Positions 7,770 to 16,399 of a stretch of 39,571 nucleotides of DNA are shown piece by piece. A model generated the notes under the pieces. The model was not told where the DNA came from. It made no database searches and saw only the letters and a list, made by a program, of their open reading frames with translations. The position numbers and the translations under genes were made by a program. Source of the DNA: JAGGZI01 sp964399605. GTDB taxonomy: Archaea > Aenigmatarchaeota > Aenigmatarchaeia > PWEA01 > JAGHBM01. The DNA is taken from assembly GCA_964399605.1 (NCBI GenBank), contig CAYNRH010000002.1, positions 1 through 39,571 on the forward strand. The letters are read 5' to 3'. Within the stretch, counting starts at the first letter, position 1. Each line of letters starts with the position of its first letter.

Positions 7770-9443
7770 TTATGCAACTTCTCTCCAGAAGTCTCCTATT
7801 AAAGACTTGGCCAGATTTTGTGGGTCAGCCACTATAAATTTTCCTTTTGAAACCTTTGTGAGATTCTTGCAAAAGTCCTCAGATTCAGGTGAATAGTCAA
7901 TCAGAACAGTTCTTAATTTTATTTCATTATTTCCAATTTTTTCCCCTTCCTCGTATGCGTATTCATATGGGCCAAGGTTTTCTCTGTTTGAGGATTCTGG
8001 ATATCCATCTGTAATCAGATATATTATACCAGAGTCTTTGCCAGACTTTTCTACAGCTTCTCTACTTTTTTCTAATGCGTATCCAATGTCGGTTCCACCA
8101 AGCGCGGAGATTCTCTTTAATTCTTTTAGGTTATCTAGAACCATGGTATTACGGCCATAAACTATATAACTGATTTCGCCGTTTGGATCCACTTCCTTTA
8201 ATGCACCATTTATTGCAAATGCTGTTTTTTTGGCTGCGTCTAGTTTACATCCTTCCATACTTCCACTGACATCTATAGTTAATACTACATAAGGAGTTGA
8301 TTTGTTTCTATATTTTTTAACAACTATGTCTTCTCTTTCCAGTTTTTTGCTATCAGGGTGTCTCATTCTAGCTTTAAGGAGAGTTTTTACTGGATGCAAT
8401 CTTGCAATTTCTTCATCATCTTTTATTTCACCTGTTCCATCATACTCTTTTCCTATTATGCCATACCTAGATGAATTATAAGATGTTCCAAAAGCTTCTT
8501 TAAAGACTTCTTCAAAAATTTTCTTTGAAACAACATCCATTAAATCTTCGGTTTCTTCAATTTCCCCATATTCATTCGTTTTTATATATCCAGCTTCCTC
8601 TAAATCGTTTTTTAATTCTTTCAAAACTTCATTTTTAAGTTCTTCTACTTTCTCTGCCTTTTCTTGATTTTTTATTTCTTCTTTTTCGTATTCTAAATTA
8701 TCTTTCATTTCTTCAATTTCCTCTTTTTTCCTCTTTTCCTTTTCCATCTCATTTTCGTACATCTCTTCTAAATTTTCCATTTTTTTCAGATATTCTCTCT
8801 CAGTTTTCTCCTTCTCCTCTTCCAGATATTTTTTTATTGCATCATCTCTCGCTTTTTCCTTAGATTCTTTACTGAAGAGACTCTTAAACTTTGATGAATA
8901 ACCCATCTTTTTATTTATTTTTTTTCTAAAGTCTTTATTTTGTTCATATGACTCTTTTAATTTTTCTTTCATATAGTCAAGTGTTTCTTCATTATATTCT
9001 TTTCCTATTTTTTCAGCAAAATCTTCTATTTTCTTATAAAAAATTGATACAGAATTCATAAGATTTTTTAATATGTATGAATTTTCTTGTTCTTTCATCT
9101 CTTCTATTTTTTCATTTTTTTCGTTTTCAATTTTTTGCAATTGATCCTCAACATTTCCAAGCTCTTCTTCCATTTGCATTTTCTTTTGAGTATATGTCTT
9201 TTCTATATTCTCTTCTGTTTTTGCTCTCTCCCTTTCAAGTAACTCTTTGAAATTTTTATGAATGTCTGAATCTTCTTCGTTTAATTTTTTTTTCACAAAC
9301 TCCTCTAAGTTTTCCTCAGTGAGTTCATTATTATAGAGTTCTTTCATAAGATCATTAATGTCTTCAGAAGTTAGTTTTGGTTTGACATTGTCTTCTTCAC
9401 ATTCTGGAAGTTTATATTCTTCCTCATATCCCATATTATTCAT
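7770..9443 (-). CDS. Coiled-coil VWA-domain protein, partner of the MoxR-type ATPase
   Basis: This 557-aa protein is in two parts. Residues about 30-290 are strongly charged, Glu/Lys-rich and predicted coiled coil. A C-terminal VWA domain has MIDAS motif DVSGS at 391-395, then GGTDIGYAL and LITDGYPES. It is cytoplasmic, with no signal peptide or TM segment. The start at 9443 is chosen because its ATG overlaps the upstream ATPase stop (ATGAATAA). A longer frame to 9497 would overlap that gene by 62 bases. VWA proteins paired with MoxR AAA+ ATPases act as metal-binding adaptors for remodelling or metal insertion. The client here is unknown. Confidence 0.85.
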   Translation of the reverse strand: MNNMGYEEEYKLPECEEDNVKPKLTSEDINDLMKELYNNELTEENLEEFVKKKLNEEDSDIHKNFKELLERERAKTEENIEKTYTQKKMQMEEELGNVEDQLQKIENEKNEKIEEMKEQENSYILKNLMNSVSIFYKKIEDFAEKIGKEYNEETLDYMKEKLKESYEQNKDFRKKINKKMGYSSKFKSLFSKESKEKARDDAIKKYLEEEKEKTEREYLKKMENLEEMYENEMEKEKRKKEEIEEMKDNLEYEKEEIKNQEKAEKVEELKNEVLKELKNDLEEAGYIKTNEYGEIEETEDLMDVVSKKIFEEVFKEAFGTSYNSSRYGIIGKEYDGTGEIKDDEEIARLHPVKTLLKARMRHPDSKKLEREDIVVKKYRNKSTPYVVLTIDVSGSMEGCKLDAAKKTAFAINGALKEVDPNGEISYIVYGRNTMVLDNLKELKRISALGGTDIGYALEKSREAVEKSGKDSGIIYLITDGYPESSNRENLGPYEYAYEEGEKIGNNEIKLRTVLIDYSPESEDFCKNLTKVSKGKFIVADPQNLAKSLIGDFWREVA

Positions 9444-11031
9444 CCCAATATTCAACCGGATTTTCTTCAGGAATTTCCGGCGATTCATGGCATTCAAATC
9501 TGGTGTATTTTCTTATTAAAGAAGACATCAAAAGATAATATTCTATTTTATCTGTTTCACTACCATCATCTTTTGTTATATAATCAAAGAATTTTTTATG
9601 AAGTTCATTTTCTTCAATCATTTTTTTAGATTCTTCTTCTTTTCCGCTTTCCATATCTAAAATTTCATCCGCTTCTCTTACCATATCAATAACTTCTTCA
9701 TCACTGTAATTTTCTTTTACAGTCTGATAGAACTTACACCAATATTTTTTAAGTGTTTCTCTATATATTTCTGGTAAATTGTTTTCTAAAAACTCATCGA
9801 CATTTCTTTCATATTCTTTTTGTTCTCCTAAGCTTCTGGCTCTCGATCTTCCTTCCAATGTACTTTTTATTCCTCTTTTCAGTATTTCATCGTCTATTAT
9901 TCTCTTATTGTATAAGAGGGCATAACCCGCAGCCTTGAGTGGTATTGTTCCCATAGATCTGTTGCTTCCACCTTCTGGTTCTCTTTCCGAGATTGGGGAT
10001 TCTCTATATTTTTCTATTATTAAAGCGGACACTTCCAACAGGATTCCCGGAAGGAATATTTCATCTATATGGTTGTTGACGGGATATCTTATTCCAATCT
10101 CTACGTTTTTTTTGGGATTTTTATTCCACATTCTTTTTGCTATCTCCACATTTTTTTTATGATCTTCGCAATAGGTGAATAAAATGTTTTCTAGTCTGTC
10201 ATTTAGTGGTTGGGAAATATTTGAAAGATCCTCCGTATTTGAAGTGGATACCATAAAAACTCTTGCTGGAAATGCCAGACGAGAATATGTTGATTGCACA
10301 TGGTCCTCTTCCAAACATTGAAGAAGAGGTGGTGTAGCGCTTCCCCTTATCTTGCCAATTTCATCTATGAGTGCAAATCCATTGTTGGCTTGAGTCAGTA
10401 ATCCTGGCACGAAAATTTCTGGGGACAGGGGATCTGAAACTTCATCTAGTTTTGATATGTTTATTGTTCCAATCAATGTGTCTGCTGTCACATCTTCATT
10501 TCCGTCTATTCTTGTCATACCCTTTCCTCTACCAAATCTAATTTTTCTGACTGGAATCTTGCTTGGATCTACCTCACTTGGTCTAAAATCTTCCAAGAAA
10601 CCAAAGTCAACACCACCATATTTTTGTACGCATAACGGGCATGGTTTCATTTTTCTGTACGCATCTTCATCAACTAAGCTTATGGGATTATCCTGAACAG
10701 GACAGCCTAGAATCGCATAGTCGATTTTAGGAAATATCATTTCTATATCTTTTGCTAGAAGAGTTTTACCAGTTCCTGGGGGACCAAAAAGAAGTAGATT
10801 CTTACCTGAAACCAATGCAGCTGTAACATCCTCTAAGGTTTTCTCATCTGCAATTGTATTTGGAAAGATACGACTAGCAATTTCATCATCGTCTGTTCCT
10901 TTGTCCCTCAATTCTTTGATTCTTTCCTGAATACCGAGGCTCATCTTATCCCTTGGATGAAGAGCCTGATATTTACCATCATCTACAAGCTCAAGAAGAT
11001 CATTTGCATTCATATTTAATATACTGTCCAT
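9436..11031 (-). CDS. MoxR/Mg-chelatase-like AAA+ ATPase
   Basis: This is a roughly 531-aa AAA+ ATPase with Walker A GPPGTGKTLLAKD, Walker B FALIDEIGK and sensor-1 region MVSTSNTEDL, followed by a presensor/lid region with arginine-rich ALEGRSRARSLG-like sequence (read here as STLEGRSRARSLGE). Unusual for the class is an insert after Walker A containing CPVQ and CPLC cysteines and a GRGKGMTR segment, possibly a metal site. ATG at 11031 is preferred over GTG at 11040 because GTGAT lies just upstream. A TATA-like element is at about 11065-11080. The VWA gene overlaps its stop by 8 bases, so the two act together. Confidence 0.85.
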   Translation of the reverse strand: MDSILNMNANDLLELVDDGKYQALHPRDKMSLGIQERIKELRDKGTDDDEIASRIFPNTIADEKTLEDVTAALVSGKNLLLFGPPGTGKTLLAKDIEMIFPKIDYAILGCPVQDNPISLVDEDAYRKMKPCPLCVQKYGGVDFGFLEDFRPSEVDPSKIPVRKIRFGRGKGMTRIDGNEDVTADTLIGTINISKLDEVSDPLSPEIFVPGLLTQANNGFALIDEIGKIRGSATPPLLQCLEEDHVQSTYSRLAFPARVFMVSTSNTEDLSNISQPLNDRLENILFTYCEDHKKNVEIAKRMWNKNPKKNVEIGIRYPVNNHIDEIFLPGILLEVSALIIEKYRESPISEREPEGGSNRSMGTIPLKAAGYALLYNKRIIDDEILKRGIKSTLEGRSRARSLGEQKEYERNVDEFLENNLPEIYRETLKKYWCKFYQTVKENYSDEEVIDMVREADEILDMESGKEEESKKMIEENELHKKFFDYITKDDGSETDKIEYYLLMSSLIRKYTRFECHESPEIPEENPVEYWDE

Positions 11032-11123
11032 ATTTATCACTACTGAATAATATCAACAGAAAAGTATTTATATTTAATATGTACAGTCACGATGTATAAT
11101 TTTCTAAAGTATCATATTTTAAA

Positions 11124-12332
11124 TTACTCAAGTGAGAATCTTAGTATTGCGCCTATTCCACCCAGCAGGTACAATTGCTCACCTTCAGAGCTGTCCCTTG
11201 ATATTATTTCTATTTTTGCTCCCGTTTCCTTTGCCATTTCTTCAAATGCTTCTATTATATCCATATCTGCAACAATGTTCATCTTTTTTCCGCATTTAGG
11301 GCATTTCTGATTGAATTTCTCTTTCTTTTTGACAAATTTCTTTTCCCCATATCCGCATTCACAAAGGTATTCAACTTCTTCCCACTCAAGATTTTCAGAT
11401 ATAAGAACAATTTCAACTGCACCCATTTCCAGTGCTTTTTTAACTTCTTCTATGCCATAAGCAGCTTTGCCAGTGTCTTTTCTAAGTTCGTCAAAGAATC
11501 TTTTGCATAATTGTTTTTCTTTTGCAATTTCAGCTTCCTGAAGTAAATCCTGCGACCTGTTCAGAAGCTCTTCAAGTCCATATTCTCCTGTATATCCGGT
11601 ATCTTTTATGCCAATTATCCTCTTCTTCAATTCTTCTGAAATATACCCCTCTTCAACGAACTTTTCCTTTATTGGCCCAGGACCACCTACAATGATGCCT
11701 TTTATGTCTTCTTCTGAAAATATTTTTTTGAAGTATTCGCCTACTTTTTTGAGAAAATCGTTCAACATACCTTCCCTTACTCGCTGAAATCTTGCTGAGC
11801 TCTGCCCCCCTGCCCTTGTTTTTCCAGGGACAATTGAGCTTAGGTTCTGAATGACGTTTATTTTTTTACCTCTGAGGATGCCAAAGTTGGCTTCACTCTT
11901 GTCCAGCACGACAAGTCCGTAAACATCTTTTTCTTTCATCATCTCTTCAAGCGGTTCTGTCTCGAATTTTTGGTCGCACCAATAAAGCTTCATCTTTATT
12001 GGGTCGGGCGGTTCTATTGCCCATATTTTTATATCGCTTTCGCCTTCATTTTCTGATATGTTTCCACAGAAAATTGCCAGGCCGTTGGGGGGAGTTTTTT
12101 TGTAAAGTTTCAGATACTGCTGTATTTTTGTCAGTGCAGAAATAACATTTTTTCTAACCGTTTTACTCTTGACATTTTGAGTCAGGGATATTTCCTGTGC
12201 TATGAGATTTCCTATCTCGTTCAGATTGAATCCCTGAGGAACGTAAACGCTAATCAATTCGGTATGTCTGCCTTTCTTCTCTTTCAATTCCTCAACAACT
12301 TTTTTAAGTTTATATTTTGCTTCTGATGTCAA
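11124..12332 (-). CDS. prf1: Peptide chain release factor aRF1
   Basis: This 402-aa class I release factor recognises all three stop codons and triggers peptide release. Key features are the decoding motif NVKS at residues 53-56 (NIKS in most relatives), YWCDQKF (YxCxxxF), and the catalytic loop AGGQSSARFQR with GGQ at 175-177. A C-terminal minidomain has CECG and CPKCGKK zinc pairs. TTG at 12332 is chosen because AAGGTG lies six bases before it. A GTG at 12341 would overlap that site. A TATA-like CTTTTTATTTATGC is near 12362-12375. A HemK2/Mtq2-type methylase at 19455 probably modifies the GGQ glutamine. Confidence 0.95.
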   Translation of the reverse strand: MTSEAKYKLKKVVEELKEKKGRHTELISVYVPQGFNLNEIGNLIAQEISLTQNVKSKTVRKNVISALTKIQQYLKLYKKTPPNGLAIFCGNISENEGESDIKIWAIEPPDPIKMKLYWCDQKFETEPLEEMMKEKDVYGLVVLDKSEANFGILRGKKINVIQNLSSIVPGKTRAGGQSSARFQRVREGMLNDFLKKVGEYFKKIFSEEDIKGIIVGGPGPIKEKFVEEGYISEELKKRIIGIKDTGYTGEYGLEELLNRSQDLLQEAEIAKEKQLCKRFFDELRKDTGKAAYGIEEVKKALEMGAVEIVLISENLEWEEVEYLCECGYGEKKFVKKKEKFNQKCPKCGKKMNIVADMDIIEAFEEMAKETGAKIEIISRDSSEGEQLYLLGGIGAILRFSLE

Positions 12333-12414
12333 TGAAAACACCTTGAACTAAAAGGAAATCTGCATAAATAAAAAGATTGTCACTTGAAGAACATGTTAAA
12401 AGTTACATTAAATT

Positions 12415-14793
12415 TCATTCTTTAACCTCTATTTTAAGGGAGTCCACACCGATGCCATTTTCAACTTTTCCGAAGTCTATTTCCTTGACGTTCATAGTCC
12501 ATTTTATGTCATCTTCTATCATTTTTATTTTTTTCTTTGTTTCCTCATCACAGTCTATTACAACTCTTTTTAACTCTTCCTTCAAGGACAGATTCTTTTG
12601 TGTCTTGTATTGCCTTAAAGATGATATTATTTCTATTCCCAATCTCCCAATTTTTAGGGATTCGGCATCTGTTTTTATTTCAGGCCATTCTGAGATATGA
12701 ATTGATTTATCGCCTTCAGTTTTTTGAAACAGCTCCTGGTAAATTTCTTCTGTCATGAATGGTATTATTGGCGCATACATCTTTAGTATTCCAAGCAGGG
12801 TTTTGTATAGGGCATATTGGGCAGATTCTTTCTCCACATTATCATAAAGCCTGTGCTTGACTATCTCTAAATAAAAGTCACAAAACACGTTCTTGAAGAA
12901 GTTCTCTATTAGCCTTCTTGCCTTGTTTGGATTATAACTTTTAAATGCTTCTTTGCTTTTTTCAGCAACTTCTCCAAGCTCTGATAAAATCCATTTGTCT
13001 ATTGTCCTTAGTTCTATTTTTTTGGGTCTGTAATTTTCAAGATGCATTTCCACGAATCTGGAAGCATTCCATAATTTTATAAGGATTTTCTTTCCCCTGA
13101 TTATGTCTTTCTCTCTGTATATAAGGTCTTCTCCGAGCCCTGCCTCGGTTGACCAATATCTCAAAACGTCTGCTCCTTCATTTTCTATTATTTTCTCTGG
13201 CTTGTCGCCAATATCTTTGCTGCTGCTCATCGCCAGCCCCTTTTTGACATAAACGTAGCCAGATATCATTATGTCCTTCCATGGGATTGAATTGTTGTGC
13301 AAGTATGATTTTAATATCGTATAAAATGCCCAGGTTCTTATTATGTCATGTGCTTGTGGCCTCAGGCTCATTGGAAACATATTTTTGAAGAACTTCTCAT
13401 CTTTCTTCCACTTTGTTGTTATTTCCGGGGTAAGTGATGACGTCATCCACGTGTCCATAACATCTTCTTCAGGAACAGCAGAATCAGAGTAAGGACATTT
13501 ATCTATTCTTGGGTCTATTGGAAGGTCTTCCTCTTTTGCTAAGATAACCTCACCTGATTTGTCATACCAAACGGGGAATGGAACACCAAAATATCTCTGT
13601 CTTGATATACACCAGTCCCACTTGAGGTTTTTAACCCAGTCTTCGTATCTTTTTCTATAGTATTCTGGATGCCATGCTATCTCTTTCCCAAGGTCAATCA
13701 TTTTATCCTTATAATTCAAGGTTTTTATGAACCATTGTTTCGTTGGTATAAATTCTATTGGTGTGTCGCATCTCCAGCAGCATCCTACATTTTGCTTAAG
13801 TTCTTCCTGTTTGAATAACACGCCACTATCTTTAAGGTCTTCAGTAATTTTTTTCTTGGCGTCTTCTATTTTCATTCCACTATATTTTCCTGCAAGCTCG
13901 TTCATTGTTCCATCTTTGTTTATTGATATTTTCATCGGGAGATTGTGTTCTCTCCACCACTCTATATCTGTTGTGTCGCCGAATGTGCATATCATAACTA
14001 TTCCGGATCCAAATTCCTTGTCAACTTTATCATCAGCCATTATGGGGACTTTTTGTCCAAATATCGGGACTATTGCTTTCTTTCCGACTAAGTTTTTATA
14101 CCTATCGTCATCAGGATGAACAAACACACCAACACATGACGGCAAGAGTTCTGGTCTGCTGGTTGCTATTTCTATTTTGCTTCCGTCTTCAAGCTCAAAA
14201 TATATGTAGTTCAGTTTGGTGTTTCTTTCTATATCGACAACTTCTGCCTGGGCAAGCGCTGTCTGGTGGTGAGGACACCAAAGTGTTGGTTCTTCCTTCC
14301 TGTATATTTCACCCTTTTTGTAAAGTTCCAGGAACGAAAGTTGGGCAGCTCTTATTGACTCGTCACTGATGGTTCTATATAATGTTGACCAGTCACAGGA
14401 GAATCCGATTCTCTTAAATGTTTCAGTCATATGTTCTTCCAATTTTTCTGCCGCTTCCTTGCATTTTTCTATAAAGGTTTTTCTATCCACATCCGTTTTT
14501 TTTATTCCAAGCTTTTCTTCAACATACTTTTCTGTGGGTAGTCCGTTGTCATCATAACCATTGGGTAGAAATACGTTATAACCAATCATTCTCATGAATC
14601 TTGCAATTATTTCAAATTCTATGTAGTTCTTAGCGTGACCCATATGAAGATATCCTGAAGCATATCTTGGCGGGGTGTCTATGCTAAAAACAGGTTTTTT
14701 TATGTCAGGGTTGAATTTGAAGATGCCCATATCTTCCCATTTCTTTACCCATTTTTCTTCAACTTCTTTTGGATTATATTTTTTGGATAACAT
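12415..14793 (-). CDS. valS: Valyl-tRNA synthetase
   Basis: This 792-aa class I synthetase charges tRNA-Val. N-terminal MLSKKYNPKEVEEKW is typical for ValRS. HMGH lies at 50-53, the editing domain contains TSRPELLPSCVG, and a zinc-type pair occurs in CCWRCDTP. The KMSKS equivalent near residue 521 reads AMSSSKDIGD, so the first lysine is replaced although the trailing lysine is kept. ATG at 14793 fits the family N-terminus and has GTTGAT upstream. ATGs at 14805 and 14808 are possible but lack a binding site. A TATA-like TTTATATAAATTC lies at about 14837-14849. Confidence 0.93.
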   Translation of the reverse strand: MLSKKYNPKEVEEKWVKKWEDMGIFKFNPDIKKPVFSIDTPPRYASGYLHMGHAKNYIEFEIIARFMRMIGYNVFLPNGYDDNGLPTEKYVEEKLGIKKTDVDRKTFIEKCKEAAEKLEEHMTETFKRIGFSCDWSTLYRTISDESIRAAQLSFLELYKKGEIYRKEEPTLWCPHHQTALAQAEVVDIERNTKLNYIYFELEDGSKIEIATSRPELLPSCVGVFVHPDDDRYKNLVGKKAIVPIFGQKVPIMADDKVDKEFGSGIVMICTFGDTTDIEWWREHNLPMKISINKDGTMNELAGKYSGMKIEDAKKKITEDLKDSGVLFKQEELKQNVGCCWRCDTPIEFIPTKQWFIKTLNYKDKMIDLGKEIAWHPEYYRKRYEDWVKNLKWDWCISRQRYFGVPFPVWYDKSGEVILAKEEDLPIDPRIDKCPYSDSAVPEEDVMDTWMTSSLTPEITTKWKKDEKFFKNMFPMSLRPQAHDIIRTWAFYTILKSYLHNNSIPWKDIMISGYVYVKKGLAMSSSKDIGDKPEKIIENEGADVLRYWSTEAGLGEDLIYREKDIIRGKKILIKLWNASRFVEMHLENYRPKKIELRTIDKWILSELGEVAEKSKEAFKSYNPNKARRLIENFFKNVFCDFYLEIVKHRLYDNVEKESAQYALYKTLLGILKMYAPIIPFMTEEIYQELFQKTEGDKSIHISEWPEIKTDAESLKIGRLGIEIISSLRQYKTQKNLSLKEELKRVVIDCDEETKKKIKMIEDDIKWTMNVKEIDFGKVENGIGVDSLKIEVKE

Positions 14794-14864
14794 TATTATC
14801 AACATCATGAGTGTTAATATCTTTAAGAGAAATGAATTTATATAAATTTAATCCTAAACGGTTA

Positions 14865-14890
14865 AAAACAAAAAAGAAAAAAAAGAGGGG
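14865..14890 (-). terminator. Poly-T terminator after the TM-helix gene
   Basis: Read leftward, the TM-helix gene stop is followed by a C5 tract and then two long T-runs (T8 and T6) within 25 bases, the usual archaeal termination signal. No strong hairpin precedes it. Confidence 0.55.
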
Positions 14891-14894
14891 GTGT

Positions 14895-15557
14895 TTATTT
14901 CCTTTTCTTTTGCATTCTTTTTCTTTTCATCTGGAAATCTTTTGCATAGTCCTTGGCTATATCTCTTACAACATCCTTTAGCCCAAGACCAATTGCTATT
15001 GCTATTCCTAAACCTAATGCACCGACTATTACTAGCAACAAGTTGTTTATTATTGTTGGATTAATTCCAACCAAAGGCAATGCTACTGCAATTCCTAGAT
15101 ACAAAATCAAGAAGAATATGGTTTTTCCTACTACTTCCGAATATACAGTTTTTTTTGAAAGTATTTCGTCTTTTATGTACAACCCTACTCCATATGCTAC
15201 TATTATTATTATTGCTGCCCCTACTGCTCCTGGTATGAAGTATATAAGCTCTCTCATTATTTCTGACAATGACGTTATTCCAAGTATGTCTGTTGCTGCC
15301 TTTATGAATATTATGTACAATAGCCATCTTGTTATTACGTCGAATACTGAACTTGCCTTGAATTTCAGGTGTTCCTCTTTTTTAAGATATTTGTCTACAC
15401 CAACTCTTACTAGAATTTCTCTGACTATTATGCCAGACACTTTTCCTACTATGTATCCTATTATTAGTAGGATTAATGCTCCTACTAGATTTGGTACAAA
15501 GCCTAGGAATGAATACCAAAGGTTTGCTATTATTGATGTTAAAGCTTCCATTCCCAT
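14895..15557 (-). CDS. TM-helix-repeat membrane protein, MscS/CmpX-like
   Basis: This 220-aa hydrophobic protein has about five membrane segments and a basic tail (MKRKRMQKKRK). The segments LVGALILLIIGYIVGKVSG and LGLGIAIAIGLGLKDVVRD match the conserved TM-helix repeat found in CmpX and small MscS-related proteins (GLG...D motif). It lacks the MscS beta domain, so channel activity is uncertain. ATG at 15557 is chosen because AGGTGA lies five bases upstream. That site is inside a perfect palindrome described separately. A TATA-like TTGTATATAG is near 15605. Confidence 0.75.
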   Translation of the reverse strand: MGMEALTSIIANLWYSFLGFVPNLVGALILLIIGYIVGKVSGIIVREILVRVGVDKYLKKEEHLKFKASSVFDVITRWLLYIIFIKAATDILGITSLSEIMRELIYFIPGAVGAAIIIIVAYGVGLYIKDEILSKKTVYSEVVGKTIFFLILYLGIAVALPLVGINPTIINNLLLVIVGALGLGIAIAIGLGLKDVVRDIAKDYAKDFQMKRKRMQKKRK

Positions 15558-15560
15558 TTT

Positions 15561-15586
15561 TTTCACCTAATTAGAATTAGGTGAAA
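15561..15586. promoter_or_regulatory. Perfect 12-bp inverted repeat covering the ribosome binding site
   Basis: TTTCACCTAATT, AG, AATTAGGTGAAA is a perfect 12+12 palindrome with a 2-bp centre. On the minus strand its inner arm holds the AGGTGA Shine-Dalgarno of the TM-helix gene, and it sits near the expected transcription start. It could be an operator, or an RNA hairpin that hides the ribosome binding site. Confidence 0.6.
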
Positions 15587-15648
15587 GCTGATTTAAAAAT
15601 GTTTCTATATACAATTTATTTGAAAAGAAACAAAAATAATAGGGTAAT

Positions 15649-15815
15649 GGGCCCGTGGTGTAGCTAAGCATTATCACTGAAGACTCTACAATGGTCTAGC
15701 ATTTCAGCTTGGGGTGCTGGCGACCCGAGAGACCCCTTGAAGGGGAACGGGAATTCAAAGATAGCTTGACGTGCATTCCATGCACGTCATCGTGGAGATC
15801 TCGGCGGGCCCACCA
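15649..15815 (+). tRNA. tRNA-Pro(GGG), three introns, CCA encoded
   Basis: Acceptor GGGCCCG pairs with CGGGCCC (15805-15811), followed by A73 and encoded CCA. The anticodon loop TTGGGGT (15709-15715) gives anticodon GGG at 15711-15713 in a 5-bp stem. A standard cloverleaf needs three interruptions: D-loop about 15665-15692 (28 nt), junction 53/54 about 15730-15753 (24 nt), and T-loop 59/60 about 15760-15798 (39 nt). With these removed, the D-stem is GTGT/GCAT, with the G10-U25 wobble I recall from archaeal tRNA-Pro, and the T-arm is CCGAG-TTCAAAT-CTCGG. Junctions are placed by restoring the canonical arms and may shift by 1-3 bases. Confidence 0.85.
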
Positions 15816-15883
15816 ACAACCTTTCTTTTAGAAAAAGAAAGAGTTGTACGAAAGAAAACTATTATTGACAGGAAATTAGTCAT

Positions 15884-16106
15884 GGGCTTGTAGCTCAGTT
15901 GGAAGAGCGCTGCCCTCGCACGGCAGAGGTCTCGGGTTCAAAACAGACCGCTTTTCTTTTTAAGAAAAAGAAAAGGTTCTTGTGAACTCCAAAAGAAAAA
16001 TTTGCAAAACTTTCAGTTTTGCCAATTGTTGGGGGAATCAGGAATACCGTAAAACTGAAGGGGGCTTGCCCCCTGCGGGTTCGAGAGAGTCCCGACAAGT
16101 CCACCA
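15884..16106 (+). tRNA. tRNA-Ala(CGC) with a 147-nt T-loop intron, CCA encoded
   Basis: Acceptor GGGCTTG pairs with CAAGTCC (16096-16102), including the G3-U70 pair that marks alanine tRNAs. Then come A73 and CCA. D-arm GCTC/GAGC is intact. Anticodon stem CTGCC/GGCAG encloses CTCGCAC with CGC at 15917-15919. T-stem TCGGG (15932-15936) and TTCAAA (15937-15942) are separated from T60-CCCGA (16090-16095) by about 147 nt. The intron is strongly structured: an 11-bp CTTTTCTTTTT/AAAAAGAAAAG stem, GCAAAACT/AGTTTTGC and GGGGGC/GCCCCC. No homing endonuclease ORF is present. Confidence 0.9.
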
Positions 16107-16181
16107 AAAATCTTTTTATAATTTAAATAGAAATTATAGCATTAGGCAGCTGATGTATACACCTGTATGCATCTTTTGTAA

Positions 16182-16399
16182 GGACTCGTAGCTCAGCTTG
16201 GAACAGCTTTTCTTTCACAAAGAAAAGACTGTGGGAAAAGAAACTTCAGTCAAGTTTGTGAGAAAAAGGAAAGCATGGGCAATTAGAGCGCTACGCTGAT
16301 AACGTAGAGGTCGGGAGTTCGAAAGAAGTTGAATGCACAAACTTAGACTACGTCTAAGTTGACAAACTTCACCTTGGATATATCTCCCCGGGTCCACCA
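16182..16399 (+). tRNA. tRNA-Ile(GAT) with D-loop and T-loop introns, CCA encoded
   Basis: Acceptor GGACTCG pairs with CGGGTCC (16389-16395), then A73 and CCA. Anticodon stem CTACG/CGTAG surrounds CTGATAA with GAT at 16298-16300. The D-arm GCTC (16191) and GAGC (16286) are separated by a D-loop of about 90 nt. Removing about 16202-16282 restores AGCTTGG-TTA. In the T-arm, GGGAG-TTCGAA (16313-16323) is followed by an intron of about 59 nt (16324-16382), then T60 and CTCCC. The T-loop intron shares a 29-nt identical block with that of tRNA-Met. Confidence 0.9.

Noticed and set aside
14953..15570. 205-aa ORF antisense to the TM-helix gene
   Set aside because: It is a shadow of a low-complexity hydrophobic gene. 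It has no ribosome site and no family similarity.
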